NCBI RefSeq assembly: GCF_022394535.1
Contig: NZ_CP089414.1
Coordinates: 3,534,001 to 3,598,000, forward strand
DNA length: 64,000 nt
Reading direction: 5' to 3'
Source of the DNA: Dyella terrae
GTDB taxonomy: Bacteria; Pseudomonadota; Gammaproteobacteria; Xanthomonadales; Rhodanobacteraceae
Each line of letters begins with the position of its first letter. Positions within the stretch are counted from its first letter, which is position 1. The notes beneath the pieces were generated by a model that did no database searches, was not told the DNA's origin, and was given only the letters and a program-made list of their open reading frames with translations. Below, piece by piece: positions 28,903 through 37,083 of this stretch. The translations under genes were made by a program, and so were the position numbers.

Positions 28903-29714
28903 CGATCAATGCCGTGGCGGATCAAAGCGTCCGCACCGTGTTGCACAGAGGCGGGATTGCGTCGCATTTCGTAGTAGCGCATGCGCTTGTAAGCAGCGTA
29001 GGAGGCGGAGGTTTCCGCGATCACGAACCCGCGCCACCCGTCCAGAAAGCCCAGCCGCAGGACATAGTCCTTGATGAAGGCCAGCAGATACACGAATGGC
29101 GTTTGCCACATGCGCACCGGCTTGCCCTTCTCCAGCCAGTCCCGGCATTTCAGCTCCGCATAGCGCAGCACTTTGATCTGCTTCTGGGGCAGGCTGGGGT
29201 TGTTCTCGTGGTTGAAGGCCGCCTTCAGTGTCACCGAGGGGCCGTCGAAACGCAGTGATTCGTGCACTCGCACGTCCGCCCAGCGTGCGCGGTCGCGGTG
29301 GAACAGACGGGCCATCTTCTCGCCCATCGCGGGCAGGTACCAGCGCATCGGCGCGCCCATGAAGATCGTGGCGCGGCGCAGGTAGGCGGCGCAGATATTG
29401 CTGGCCATCAGCGCGGCCAGGCGACCTTCCAGCTCGGCCGTCAATTCGGGCGACAGGTACTCATCGGCGTCCAGTGCCAGGATCCAGTCATGGGTGCATT
29501 GCGTGGTGGCGAAATTGCGCTGCGCCCCGAAGCCTAGCCAGTCCTGATGCACCACCCGTGCGCCGTGCGCCTGCGCGATGGCTACCGTGTCGTCGGTGCT
29601 GCCGCTGTCGATCACGAGTTTTTCGGTCGCGAACGGCACGCTATCGAGGCAGCGCGCGATGCTGTTGGCCTCGTTAAAGGTGATGACGACAAGGGTGAGC
29701 GGGAAGGTTTGCAT
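28899..29714 (-). CDS. Glycosyltransferase family 2, LPS core type (WaaE/KdtX-like)
   Basis: Enzyme of 271 aa with a GT-A fold: VVITFNEANSIARCLDSV, VIDSGSTDDTV and LALDADEYLS (metal-binding DAD). Relatives are LPS core beta-glucosyltransferases. First gene of a leftward four-gene unit (GT2, CDP-glycerol-type, GT39, TPR), overlapping the next gene by 4 bp. Confidence 0.88.
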   Translation of the reverse strand: MQTFPLTLVVITFNEANSIARCLDSVPFATEKLVIDSGSTDDTVAIAQAHGARVVHQDWLGFGAQRNFATTQCTHDWILALDADEYLSPELTAELEGRLAALMASNICAAYLRRATIFMGAPMRWYLPAMGEKMARLFHRDRARWADVRVHESLRFDGPSVTLKAAFNHENNPSLPQKQIKVLRYAELKCRDWLEKGKPVRMWQTPFVYLLAFIKDYVLRLGFLDGWRGFVIAETSASYAAYKRMRYYEMRRNPASVQHGADALIRHGIDR

Positions 29715-29928
29715 CCCGTCATTCTAGTGGGTGCGGCTCAGGCGTGGCGCGACGGGGAGGCCTCCGTAACGCTAAACCAGAGCCCGTTTCGGTAAGATGC
29801 CGCAGCTGCACGCGGCACGGGGCCGCGGGCAACATCTTCCCGGGAAGCTCTCCCCGGCGTTCCCGGAAGGTGAAAAAGTCTGACCCGCCGACTGCGCATA
29901 GCGCACCGGCGATCTGCTGGAGGGCAGC

Positions 29929-30834
29929 ATGGCAGGGCAAGGCAATCTCATACTCGGCATGGCCACCGGCTATGCCGCCAAGGACCTGCGTCCCTTCGTA
30001 CAGAGCTTGGCGATGAGCGGCTTTCAGGGTCGCCTGGGGCTGTTCGTCTATCGCGGACAGGTCGCTTCGATCCGGGCCATGGCGCAGCTCCATGCGCCGG
30101 CGCTGGACCTTGATCTGATCGTGGTCGACGGCATTCGTCGTTACGCCCGGTTCTGGCGGTCGTGCTTCAAGCGCCTGTTCGCGATGATGCCTGCGGAGAT
30201 GTCGCCGGCACTCAAGCGCAGCATGTTGCGCTTCCAGGGCATGCCGCACGTGACACGGCATTTCCATTACGACGACTACCTGCGCGCGAACCCCGGCTTC
30301 ACTCAGGTGATGCTCACCGACGTGCGTGACGTGGTGTTCCAGGACGAGCCCTTCGGCCAGTTCGAAGGCGGGCTGTGCGTGGGCATGGAAAGTGACGCCC
30401 TGACTCTCGCCACCGAGACGTACGACCGCGAGTGGATCCTTGGCGCGTACGGCGAAGCCATGTTGCAGCAGATCGGCGATAGGCAGATTTCTTGCGCCGG
30501 CGTGGTCATAGGCGACGCGCAGGCGATGCGCGAGTACATCGATAAGATGCTGCTGGAGATCCTGCGATTGCCGTTCCGCATCACCAAGAACCGCAATTAC
30601 GATCAGGCGCACCACAACAAATTGCTGTACTGCCATGACCTCACTGCCACCACCACCTGGTGCCAACCGCTGAGCTCGCAGATCGCCACGGTGGGTGTGA
30701 TGAATTCGTCGGTGTTTCAGCTCACCGCCGACGGCGTGCTGCTCAACGAGGATGGCCGGGTCGCCCCCATCGTGCATCAGTACGACCGCCACCCTGCCCT
30801 GGTCGAAGCCTTCGCGGTCCGGTTCTCCCGCTGA
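29929..30834 (+). CDS. Glycosyltransferase-like protein of unknown specificity
   Basis: Protein of 301 aa with no signal peptide. It has features of a nucleotide-diphospho-sugar transferase: an N-terminal beta-alpha start (LILGMATGYAAKDLRPFVQS), FTQVMLTDVRDVVFQDEPF with an Asp-x-x-Asp metal-binding pattern, and SCAGVVIGDAQAM then NYDQAHHNKLLY later. It does not match GT2 or GT4 at the N-terminus. The position among glycan genes supports a glycosyltransferase role, but the acceptor is unknown. GGAGG precedes the ATG. Confidence 0.7.
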   Translation: MAGQGNLILGMATGYAAKDLRPFVQSLAMSGFQGRLGLFVYRGQVASIRAMAQLHAPALDLDLIVVDGIRRYARFWRSCFKRLFAMMPAEMSPALKRSMLRFQGMPHVTRHFHYDDYLRANPGFTQVMLTDVRDVVFQDEPFGQFEGGLCVGMESDALTLATETYDREWILGAYGEAMLQQIGDRQISCAGVVIGDAQAMREYIDKMLLEILRLPFRITKNRNYDQAHHNKLLYCHDLTATTTWCQPLSSQIATVGVMNSSVFQLTADGVLLNEDGRVAPIVHQYDRHPALVEAFAVRFSR

Positions 30835-30851
30835 AGAGGCGCAGCGGCAGC

Positions 30852-31826
30852 TCAGTAACTCCGCTGTTGATGCCAGCGCCAGGCTGACGCGATGATGGTG
30901 TCGATGTCCGAGTGCTCGGGTTGCCAGCCGAGCACGTCGCGCGCCCTTGCGTTGGAGGCCACCAGCACCGGCGGATCGCCAGCGCGGCGGCCCAGGATGT
31001 CGCGGGGAATGCTACGGCCCGTGACTCGTTCCGCGGCGTGGATGATCTCCTGCACGCTGAAACCGCGCTCGCTGCCAAGGTTGAAGATGTGCGCACCCTC
31101 GTTGTCTTCGAGGAATTCCAGCGCCTTCAAATGTGCTGACGCAAGATCGTCGACGTGGATGTAGTCGCGCACACAGGTGCCGTCGGGCGTGGGGTAGTCG
31201 ATACCAAACACCTTCAGCCCGCTACTTTGGCCCAGCGCGGTGCGCAGCACATTGGGGATCAAATGCGATTCGGGCTCGTGCGCCTCGCCAATATCGCCGC
31301 TGGCGTCCGCGCCCGCCGCGTTGAAATAGCGGAACGTGACCGAGCGTAGGCCATACGCGTGGGCGGCATCGGCGAGCATCTGCTCCACCATGCGTTTGCT
31401 GGCGCCGTAGGGCGAGATAGGTTCGGTAGGGTGGGTTTCGTCGATCAATGGTGTGCGCGGTACTCCGTAAACGGCAGCCGTCGACGAGAACACGATGCGC
31501 GACACGCCGGCCGCCTGCATGGCCTCCAGCAGATTGAGCGTGCCTGCGACGTTCACCTGGTAATACGCGTAGGGTTTGATCGTCGATTCGGCGACCAGCG
31601 ATAGCGAACACAGATGCAGCACGGCGTCGAAACGGCCGTTGGAAAATACCTCGGCCAGGCTGGCTGGGTCGGTCACATCGCCCACGATGAGCGGCGCACC
31701 CTGCACGGCAGCGCGGTGCCCGGTGGACAGATTGTCGAAAACGACCGGTTCTTGTCCGCGCCGGAGCAGTTGCCGCACCATGTGCGAGCCGATATAGCCC
31801 GCGCCGCCACACACCAGAACCCTCAT
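30852..31826 (-). CDS. galE: UDP-glucose 4-epimerase
   Basis: Short-chain dehydrogenase-type epimerase of 324 aa interconverting UDP-glucose and UDP-galactose. GGAGYIGSHM binds NAD at the N-terminus, FSSTAAVYG supplies the catalytic Ser/Thr, and SPYGASKRMVEQ the catalytic Tyr-x-x-x-Lys. It likely supplies UDP-Gal to the transferases beside it. It is convergent with the 29.9-kb gene and divergent from the GT2-ligase operon. Confidence 0.94.
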   Translation of the reverse strand: MRVLVCGGAGYIGSHMVRQLLRRGQEPVVFDNLSTGHRAAVQGAPLIVGDVTDPASLAEVFSNGRFDAVLHLCSLSLVAESTIKPYAYYQVNVAGTLNLLEAMQAAGVSRIVFSSTAAVYGVPRTPLIDETHPTEPISPYGASKRMVEQMLADAAHAYGLRSVTFRYFNAAGADASGDIGEAHEPESHLIPNVLRTALGQSSGLKVFGIDYPTPDGTCVRDYIHVDDLASAHLKALEFLEDNEGAHIFNLGSERGFSVQEIIHAAERVTGRSIPRDILGRRAGDPPVLVASNARARDVLGWQPEHSDIDTIIASAWRWHQQRSY

Positions 31827-32052
31827 GTCTTGCTCCGTCTACTCTCCGCGCGAGATCATAGACGCTGTCCTCACGTTCGCGTGAGCCGGAACGGGAACCT
31901 TTAGAACGGATTTCACGGCCTGGACGGCTTCCCGAGCCGTCTTCTACCTGAACGTCGGTCAATAATTGGGCAGATCAACCCTGTTTTTGCGCCTCGTTCG
32001 GGCGATCGTATACAGCCGGCCCCGCGGCGGCGTGCGGGACGGGTCCAATTTG

Positions 32053-32955
32053 ATGCCAGAGAAGTATATGTCCCAGCCTAGCGTTTCCCTGATGGTCTCC
32101 ACCTACAACTGGAAGGAGGCGCTGGCGTTGGTGTTGGGTAGCGTGATCGGGCAAACCCGGCTCCCCGACGAGGTGATCGTGACCGACGACGGTTCGCGCC
32201 CGGATACCGCGGACGTACTGCATCGGGTCGCCAAGGACTTTCCCGTGCCGCTGCGCCACATATGGCAGCCCGACGACGGCTTTCGCCTGGCGCGCAGCCG
32301 CAACTGCGGTATCGCCGCGGCTACCAGCGAATATCTGATCCAGGTCGACGGGGACATGATCCTGCATCGTCATTTCGTGGCCGATCATCTCGCGTTGGCG
32401 CGGCCGGGCAGTTTTCTGCAGGGCACGCGCATCCGCACCACGGATGCCGAGACCGCGCGCCTGCTGGCGGGTGGCAAACCGCGCTTCGGATGGTTCGTGA
32501 ACGCTTACTTTCGCGAGGAAGGCGACCGCAGCACCTACCATTTCGGGCGCCGACACCACACCCTGCGTCTGCCTTGGCTGGCCCGTATCAAGGCGCGCGC
32601 CGGTGGCCACCCCATGGGCTGCAACGTGAGTTACTGGCGCGAGGATGTGTTGCGTGTGAATGGTTACGACGAGCGGATGCAGGGCTACGGTAGCGAAGAT
32701 CTGGAAATCGACATCCGCCTGCGCAATGCCGGCCTGCGTCGTCGCCAGGTCAAGTTCGCCGCGCTTGCGCTGCACCTGGAACACCGCAGCGTGGCGCCGC
32801 CCGATCCCAGCGATCCCGATCTTCCCAACAACAAGTTGCTGCATGCCAGCCGGGATGCACGGTTGATTCGCACCGAGTACGGCGTGGATACCCATTTGGC
32901 TAGCTTCATAGAGCCGCCAAAGGACCTGCGCAAGCTGGCGGTGGCTGCGGAATGA
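32053..32955 (+). CDS. Glycosyltransferase family 2 (paralogue 1)
   Basis: Protein of 300 aa. VSLMVSTYNWKEALALVLGS and VTDDGSRPDTADV open the GT-A domain; QVDGDMILHRHFVADH carries the metal-binding Asp-x-Asp, and MGCNVSYWREDVLRVNGYDE with GYGSEDLEIDIRL is the galactosyltransferase-like C-terminal motif. It is closely related to the gene at 34169 with the ligase between them. Start at 32053 (MPEKYMSQ) or 32068. Overlaps the ligase by 4 bp. Confidence 0.9.
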   Translation: MPEKYMSQPSVSLMVSTYNWKEALALVLGSVIGQTRLPDEVIVTDDGSRPDTADVLHRVAKDFPVPLRHIWQPDDGFRLARSRNCGIAAATSEYLIQVDGDMILHRHFVADHLALARPGSFLQGTRIRTTDAETARLLAGGKPRFGWFVNAYFREEGDRSTYHFGRRHHTLRLPWLARIKARAGGHPMGCNVSYWREDVLRVNGYDERMQGYGSEDLEIDIRLRNAGLRRRQVKFAALALHLEHRSVAPPDPSDPDLPNNKLLHASRDARLIRTEYGVDTHLASFIEPPKDLRKLAVAAE

Positions 32956-34172
32956 GGCCGGTGGGACATAAGCAGGACGGACACCTCGCAGGCACACCCA
33001 TCGACGCGCATCCGGTGCCGCGGTGGCTCAAGACCTGGGTCACCTTTGGCATGGTGTGGCTGATCATCGGCATGTCCGTGCTGCCTGCCGGTATGTCCTA
33101 CAGCCCGGGCAAGATTTTCCAGTACGGACTCGGGCTCACACTCTTTCTGCCGACGCTGGTCCTGCTGATAACCCGGCCGGGTCGCTTCCTGGTGTTCTGG
33201 CGCCAGCCGATGGTGCCCTGGGTGCTATTGCTCCTGGTCTGGGGCTGCGTGTCCTTGGCCTGGAGTCACGCCACGCGTCCATTTGATGAGGCTGGCCACA
33301 ACGTCAGCATCTTGTTGTTCTTGTTTGCTTGGCAGCAATGCATCGGCAGTGACGAGGAGCGATGCAAGCGCCTGCTCGTGGGGTGTGGTCTGGCTATGGC
33401 GGTTGTCGCCCTTGGCGCCATCATTGCGGACCAACCCAGTCCCGATCTGGATGGCAGGCTGGTCGGATTCGGCGCGATGTCCAATGCGAATCTCGCAGCA
33501 GGTGGCATGGGCGCGGCACTGATGTGGTTGTGGCCGTGGCGCCTCCAACATACGGCTTGGCGTGTGCTCAAGTGGCTGGCGATCGCGACGCTTGGGGCAT
33601 TCATCGTGCTTACGCTCACACGCAGCGCGCTGGGAGCGCTATTCATGGCGTTGGTGGTGGTGGCGCTGAGCCAAGGCGGTCGCCGGGCCTGGTTGTATGC
33701 CGGCCTGCTCATCGCGTTGGGCGCGGCCTGTGCGGTCATCGGCGCGCATTTCCTGATGGCGCGCGGGTGGTCGGCGCGCCCCGAGATCTTCCAGGCAGCG
33801 ATGCATCTGTTCGAGCAGCATCCGTTGCGTGGCATGGGTCAAGGCTCGCCATTCGAACTGCATGCCGACGGTCTGTTGTTGATGCATGCGCACAACATGT
33901 TTAGCCAGTTGGCCATCGAACTGGGCTTGCCGGGCCTGTTGCTGTGGACGGGCATCTGGCTCGTGTTGGGATGGCGCGCGTGGCGCCATCGGCACGAGAC
34001 GCGGGGTTTGATCGTGCTTGGCATATGGGTGTTCGGCACAGTTATGGTGCAGTTCGATTTGCCGCATCTGCTTGATAGCCCCCGCCCTGGCTGGCTCCTC
34101 ACCTGGTTGCCGCTGGCGCTGGGAATGTCGTTTGGGCGCAAGACGACGAAGGACGCGACGGACCGCTTATGA
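32952..34172 (+). CDS. O-antigen ligase family protein
   Basis: Inner-membrane protein of 406 aa with about 11 helices and the Wzy/WaaL-type large periplasmic loop in the second half (ARGWSARPEIFQAAM, HPLRGMGQGSP, HAHNMFSQLAIELGLPGLLL). Conserved Arg and His in that loop fit the WaaL active site. It probably transfers a polyprenyl-linked glycan to lipid A-core, though a polymerase role cannot be excluded. Start and stop both overlap neighbours by 4 bp. Confidence 0.87.
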   Translation: MRPVGHKQDGHLAGTPIDAHPVPRWLKTWVTFGMVWLIIGMSVLPAGMSYSPGKIFQYGLGLTLFLPTLVLLITRPGRFLVFWRQPMVPWVLLLLVWGCVSLAWSHATRPFDEAGHNVSILLFLFAWQQCIGSDEERCKRLLVGCGLAMAVVALGAIIADQPSPDLDGRLVGFGAMSNANLAAGGMGAALMWLWPWRLQHTAWRVLKWLAIATLGAFIVLTLTRSALGALFMALVVVALSQGGRRAWLYAGLLIALGAACAVIGAHFLMARGWSARPEIFQAAMHLFEQHPLRGMGQGSPFELHADGLLLMHAHNMFSQLAIELGLPGLLLWTGIWLVLGWRAWRHRHETRGLIVLGIWVFGTVMVQFDLPHLLDSPRPGWLLTWLPLALGMSFGRKTTKDATDRL

Positions 34173-35008
34173 ACGTCTCGCTGATCATCCTTACCTACAA
34201 CTGGCCCGGTGCATTGGAAGGCATGTTGCGCAGCGTTGCCGCGCAAACCTGTCTGCCATACGAGGTCGTGGTGGCGGATGACGGTTCGACGGCAGAAACC
34301 GCCGCGCTGATACAGCGCATGGCGGCTACGTATCCCGTGCCGTTGCGCCACGTATGGCAGGAAGACCAAGGCTTCCGCGCCGCGCGTGCGCGCAATCGCG
34401 GCATCGCGGCGAGTCGCGGCGACTACGTAATCCTGCTCGATGGCGACATGCTGGTGCATCCGGATTTCATCGCGGACCACCTCATGCTGGCCGAGCGCGG
34501 GTTCTTCTTGCAGGGTGGCCGCATCAAGGCAACGCCCGAGGAATCACAGCGCTTGCTGGGCGGCGGGGAACCTGTATTTGCCCCGTGGTCCACCGCCAAC
34601 TTCGATGAATTCGACGGCACGCGCCGGCTCTATGCATTTCGCGCACCCCCATTGGCGCGCTGGAAAGCGCGTTCGCGCAATGGCGGCCGCGTGATGAGCT
34701 GCAACATGAGCTTCTGGCGCGACGACCTGCTGCGCGTGAACGGCTTCGACGAGCGCATGGAAGGCTATGGCGCCGAGGACCGCGAGCTGGCAGCGCGATT
34801 GGAAAACGCCGGCCTGAAACGCCGTCCACTCAAATGGGCTGCGCTCGCCGTGCACCTGTGGCACAACTCGCGGTCGCCGCCCGACGTGGATGACATGAGC
34901 TTGCCGAACAATCGCCTGTTCCACGCGACGCGCACGCAAGGCATCACCTGGTGCGAACGTGGTATCGACCAGCACGCCGATCTACTCGACGCCGCTGACG
35001 CCGCATGA
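34169..35008 (+). CDS. Glycosyltransferase family 2 (paralogue 2)
   Basis: Protein of 279 aa aligning end to end with the GT2 at 32053 (shared TYNW, DDGS, PVPLRH-W, LDGDMLVHPDFIADHLMLAE, MSCNMSFWRDDLLRVNGFDE, GYGAEDRELAARL). The pair flanking the ligase suggests duplication followed by divergence in donor or acceptor use. 4-bp overlaps on both sides. Confidence 0.9.
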   Translation: MNVSLIILTYNWPGALEGMLRSVAAQTCLPYEVVVADDGSTAETAALIQRMAATYPVPLRHVWQEDQGFRAARARNRGIAASRGDYVILLDGDMLVHPDFIADHLMLAERGFFLQGGRIKATPEESQRLLGGGEPVFAPWSTANFDEFDGTRRLYAFRAPPLARWKARSRNGGRVMSCNMSFWRDDLLRVNGFDERMEGYGAEDRELAARLENAGLKRRPLKWAALAVHLWHNSRSPPDVDDMSLPNNRLFHATRTQGITWCERGIDQHADLLDAADAA

Positions 35009-36120
35009 AGCTGCTCTACACGAACTTCCATGGCGGCGACGGCGGTGGTCACACCACGTACATCCGAGAGCTAGCAGCCGCGTTGGCGTCGCGCCACGAG
35101 GTACACGTGGCCGCGCCGCCCGGCAGCCGTCTCAACCGCGAGGCACACGCCTTGCCCGGCGTGTTCGTATTGGACCAGCCGTTTCCCAACGGTTTGAATA
35201 AATGGAAGGCAAGGCGTCGTGCGCGTGCACAGCTCGCCGCCTATCTGCGCAAGCAGAACTTCGACATCGTTCACGTCAACGGCTCGGCCGATCATCGTCT
35301 GGTGTTATCGGCGATGCCGGCGAAGCGTCCTGCGCTAGTTTGGACCAAACACAACTCCAAACCTGTTCGCGGTATCGGCAACGCAATGCGCGCGCGACGC
35401 ACGGATTTGGTTATCGCCGTGTGCGAATACACGCGGCGGGAGTTGCTTCACACCGCCTATCGCCACTGCCGCGTAGAGACGGTCTACAACGGTGTAGACA
35501 TCGAGCGCTGGTCACCGTGGCCTAGCGAGGCGGTAACGGCGGAGCGCGCCCGCTGGAACGGAGGCGACGACAGCCTGTTCCTGCTCGGTAGCAACGCGGG
35601 AACCGCCAGCTACAAAGGCTGGATGGATCTGATGGAAGCACTGCCCTTGCTTTCTGATGATGTACGCAGCCATGTGCGCGTACTCATCGCTGGCGTGCCG
35701 CCGAAAGTGGCGGAGCTGGAGCGTGTGGCAGAACTAGGACTTGCCGGGCAAGTAGTGTTTCCCGGCGTGCTGGCCGATGCGCGCGGTATGGTGGCGTCGC
35801 TTGATGCGGGCTTCGTGCTCTCGTACGACGTGGAAACGATTTCGTTTGCATGCCGCGAGATGATGGCGATGGGCAAGCCTGTTCTGCTGACGAACTATGC
35901 AGGGCTTCCTGAGAATATCGATGAAGGGAAGGATGGGTGGCTGGTGCCGATGCGGGATCGCGAGGCGATCGCTGCGGCCGTCAAGCGGTTGGTCGCCCAG
36001 CGTGACGCGTTGCCAGCGATGGGTGTGGCAGCGCGAGAGCATGCAGAGCGGGAGTTTGGTTTGCCGTTGTTTGTCGGGCGGACCGAAGACGCTTATGAGC
36101 GGCTTTTGGCTTCGAAGTAG
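35005..36120 (+). CDS. Glycosyltransferase family 4 (GT-B fold)
   Basis: Protein of 371 aa with the GT-B layout: N-terminal GGDGGGHTTYIRELAAALAS, DIVHVNGSADH, ETVYNGVDIERW, and C-terminal GLAGQVVFPGVLADA followed by the donor-binding GFVLSYDVETISFACREMMA (family E-x7-E pattern). Last gene of the rightward operon, followed by a strong hairpin at 36176-36198. Confidence 0.9.
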   Translation: MKLLYTNFHGGDGGGHTTYIRELAAALASRHEVHVAAPPGSRLNREAHALPGVFVLDQPFPNGLNKWKARRRARAQLAAYLRKQNFDIVHVNGSADHRLVLSAMPAKRPALVWTKHNSKPVRGIGNAMRARRTDLVIAVCEYTRRELLHTAYRHCRVETVYNGVDIERWSPWPSEAVTAERARWNGGDDSLFLLGSNAGTASYKGWMDLMEALPLLSDDVRSHVRVLIAGVPPKVAELERVAELGLAGQVVFPGVLADARGMVASLDAGFVLSYDVETISFACREMMAMGKPVLLTNYAGLPENIDEGKDGWLVPMRDREAIAAAVKRLVAQRDALPAMGVAAREHAEREFGLPLFVGRTEDAYERLLASK

Positions 36121-37083
36121 CCGATAACTTGGCTCGCCGAGTATTGCGATGGCGTTGCTGTAGCCAGCTTTTGCTCCCACTCCCCTTTGGGGAGTGGGTT
36201 GGGGTGAGGGGTCAATCTGGCCTTATCGTTTCTTCTAAGCCGTCATCCCTGCGAAGGCAGGGATCCAGTAGCCGTGGGTATGGTTATCGCCTCATGCCTT
36301 ATCGCGACCTGGCCGCTTACGCAGCGGGCGTTTCGATCGTCTGCCGACGCTCGAGTCACTTTTCTTTGTTGGCCCAAAGAAAAGTAACCCAAAGAAATGG
36401 CCTGACAGGCCAACGCTCGCAGCATGCCGATGAGAAAAGCCCGAACGGGTGAGGCACGTTGTAGCTTGGAACCTTCGCCGCTACACAGCGGGTACTTCCA
36501 GGCGCTTCTCAACGCGCCGATGCGGAGAGGACTTAAAGCAGGCTTCGCTACGCTTCCCGATCGCAGAGGCTAGGGAAAGAGGACGCTACGCTTCCCAACC
36601 GTTGTGGAGAACTCGCCACGTACCGGCATCGATCGTCTGCCTTAGCTTTGTGTACTTGGAGCAGGAGCAACGCGACCTGCGAGTGCGATGCGCAGCTCAG
36701 CTGCACGGGCCTTCGGCTTCGCGCTTTTGACCTTCGGGCCCCCTGTGCGGCGGTGAGGGGTGGACGAAAAGGCCCGCAGGGGGGATCGGCAAGGATGCCG
36801 ATTCCTTTTCGCCAGGGCAGGAGGCCCTGTCGAAAAGCCCGGCCACCCCTCACGAACTGGCCGGCTTCACCGGCCAGCGCCAAGTGGGGGTGCCCTTTCT
36901 TTGGGTTACTTTTCTTCGGCAAGCAAAGAAAAGTGACTCGGCCTTCGGTAGAAGGTCGAAACGCCCGCCGCGTAGGCGGCCAGATAGCCGCCACGCGACA
37001 ACCAAGCGATACCGCTACTGGATCCCGGCCTACGCCGGGATGACGACTAAAGATGAAACGGTAAGGCTAAATTGCCCCCCCCC
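36121..37083. repeat. Intergenic island 1: dispersed 540-bp element plus REP palindromes
   Basis: No gene is supported here. From 36158 the sequence parallels the island at 49020: a hairpin, a CGTCATCCCTGC/GCAGGGAT palindrome (36241) and a partial forward copy of a dispersed element to about 36440. A complete reverse copy runs from about 36515 to 37045, ending in an inverted relative of the 36241 palindrome (37013-37045). The two 33-bp ends differ at positions that keep hairpin pairing. An inner palindrome TTACTTTTCTT / AAGAAAAGTGA lies near 36905, with a related one near 36358. Peptide-like frames containing LPKKSNPKKG come from this repeat and are not genes. Confidence 0.8.
36176..36198 (+). 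terminator. Hairpin after the glycosyltransferase operon
   Basis: CCCACTCCCC and GGGGAGTGGG form a perfect 10-bp stem with a TTT loop, 56 bp past the last gene. No T tract follows. A related hairpin follows the AMP-binding gene at 49044-49066, so it may belong to the repeat element. Confidence 0.55.

Noticed and set aside
36548..36994. Proteins with the LPKKSNPKKG segment (also at 49067-49477 and 49633-50028)
   Set aside because: These frames are created by copies of the dispersed element; they differ in length and termini between copies and have no RBS or domain.
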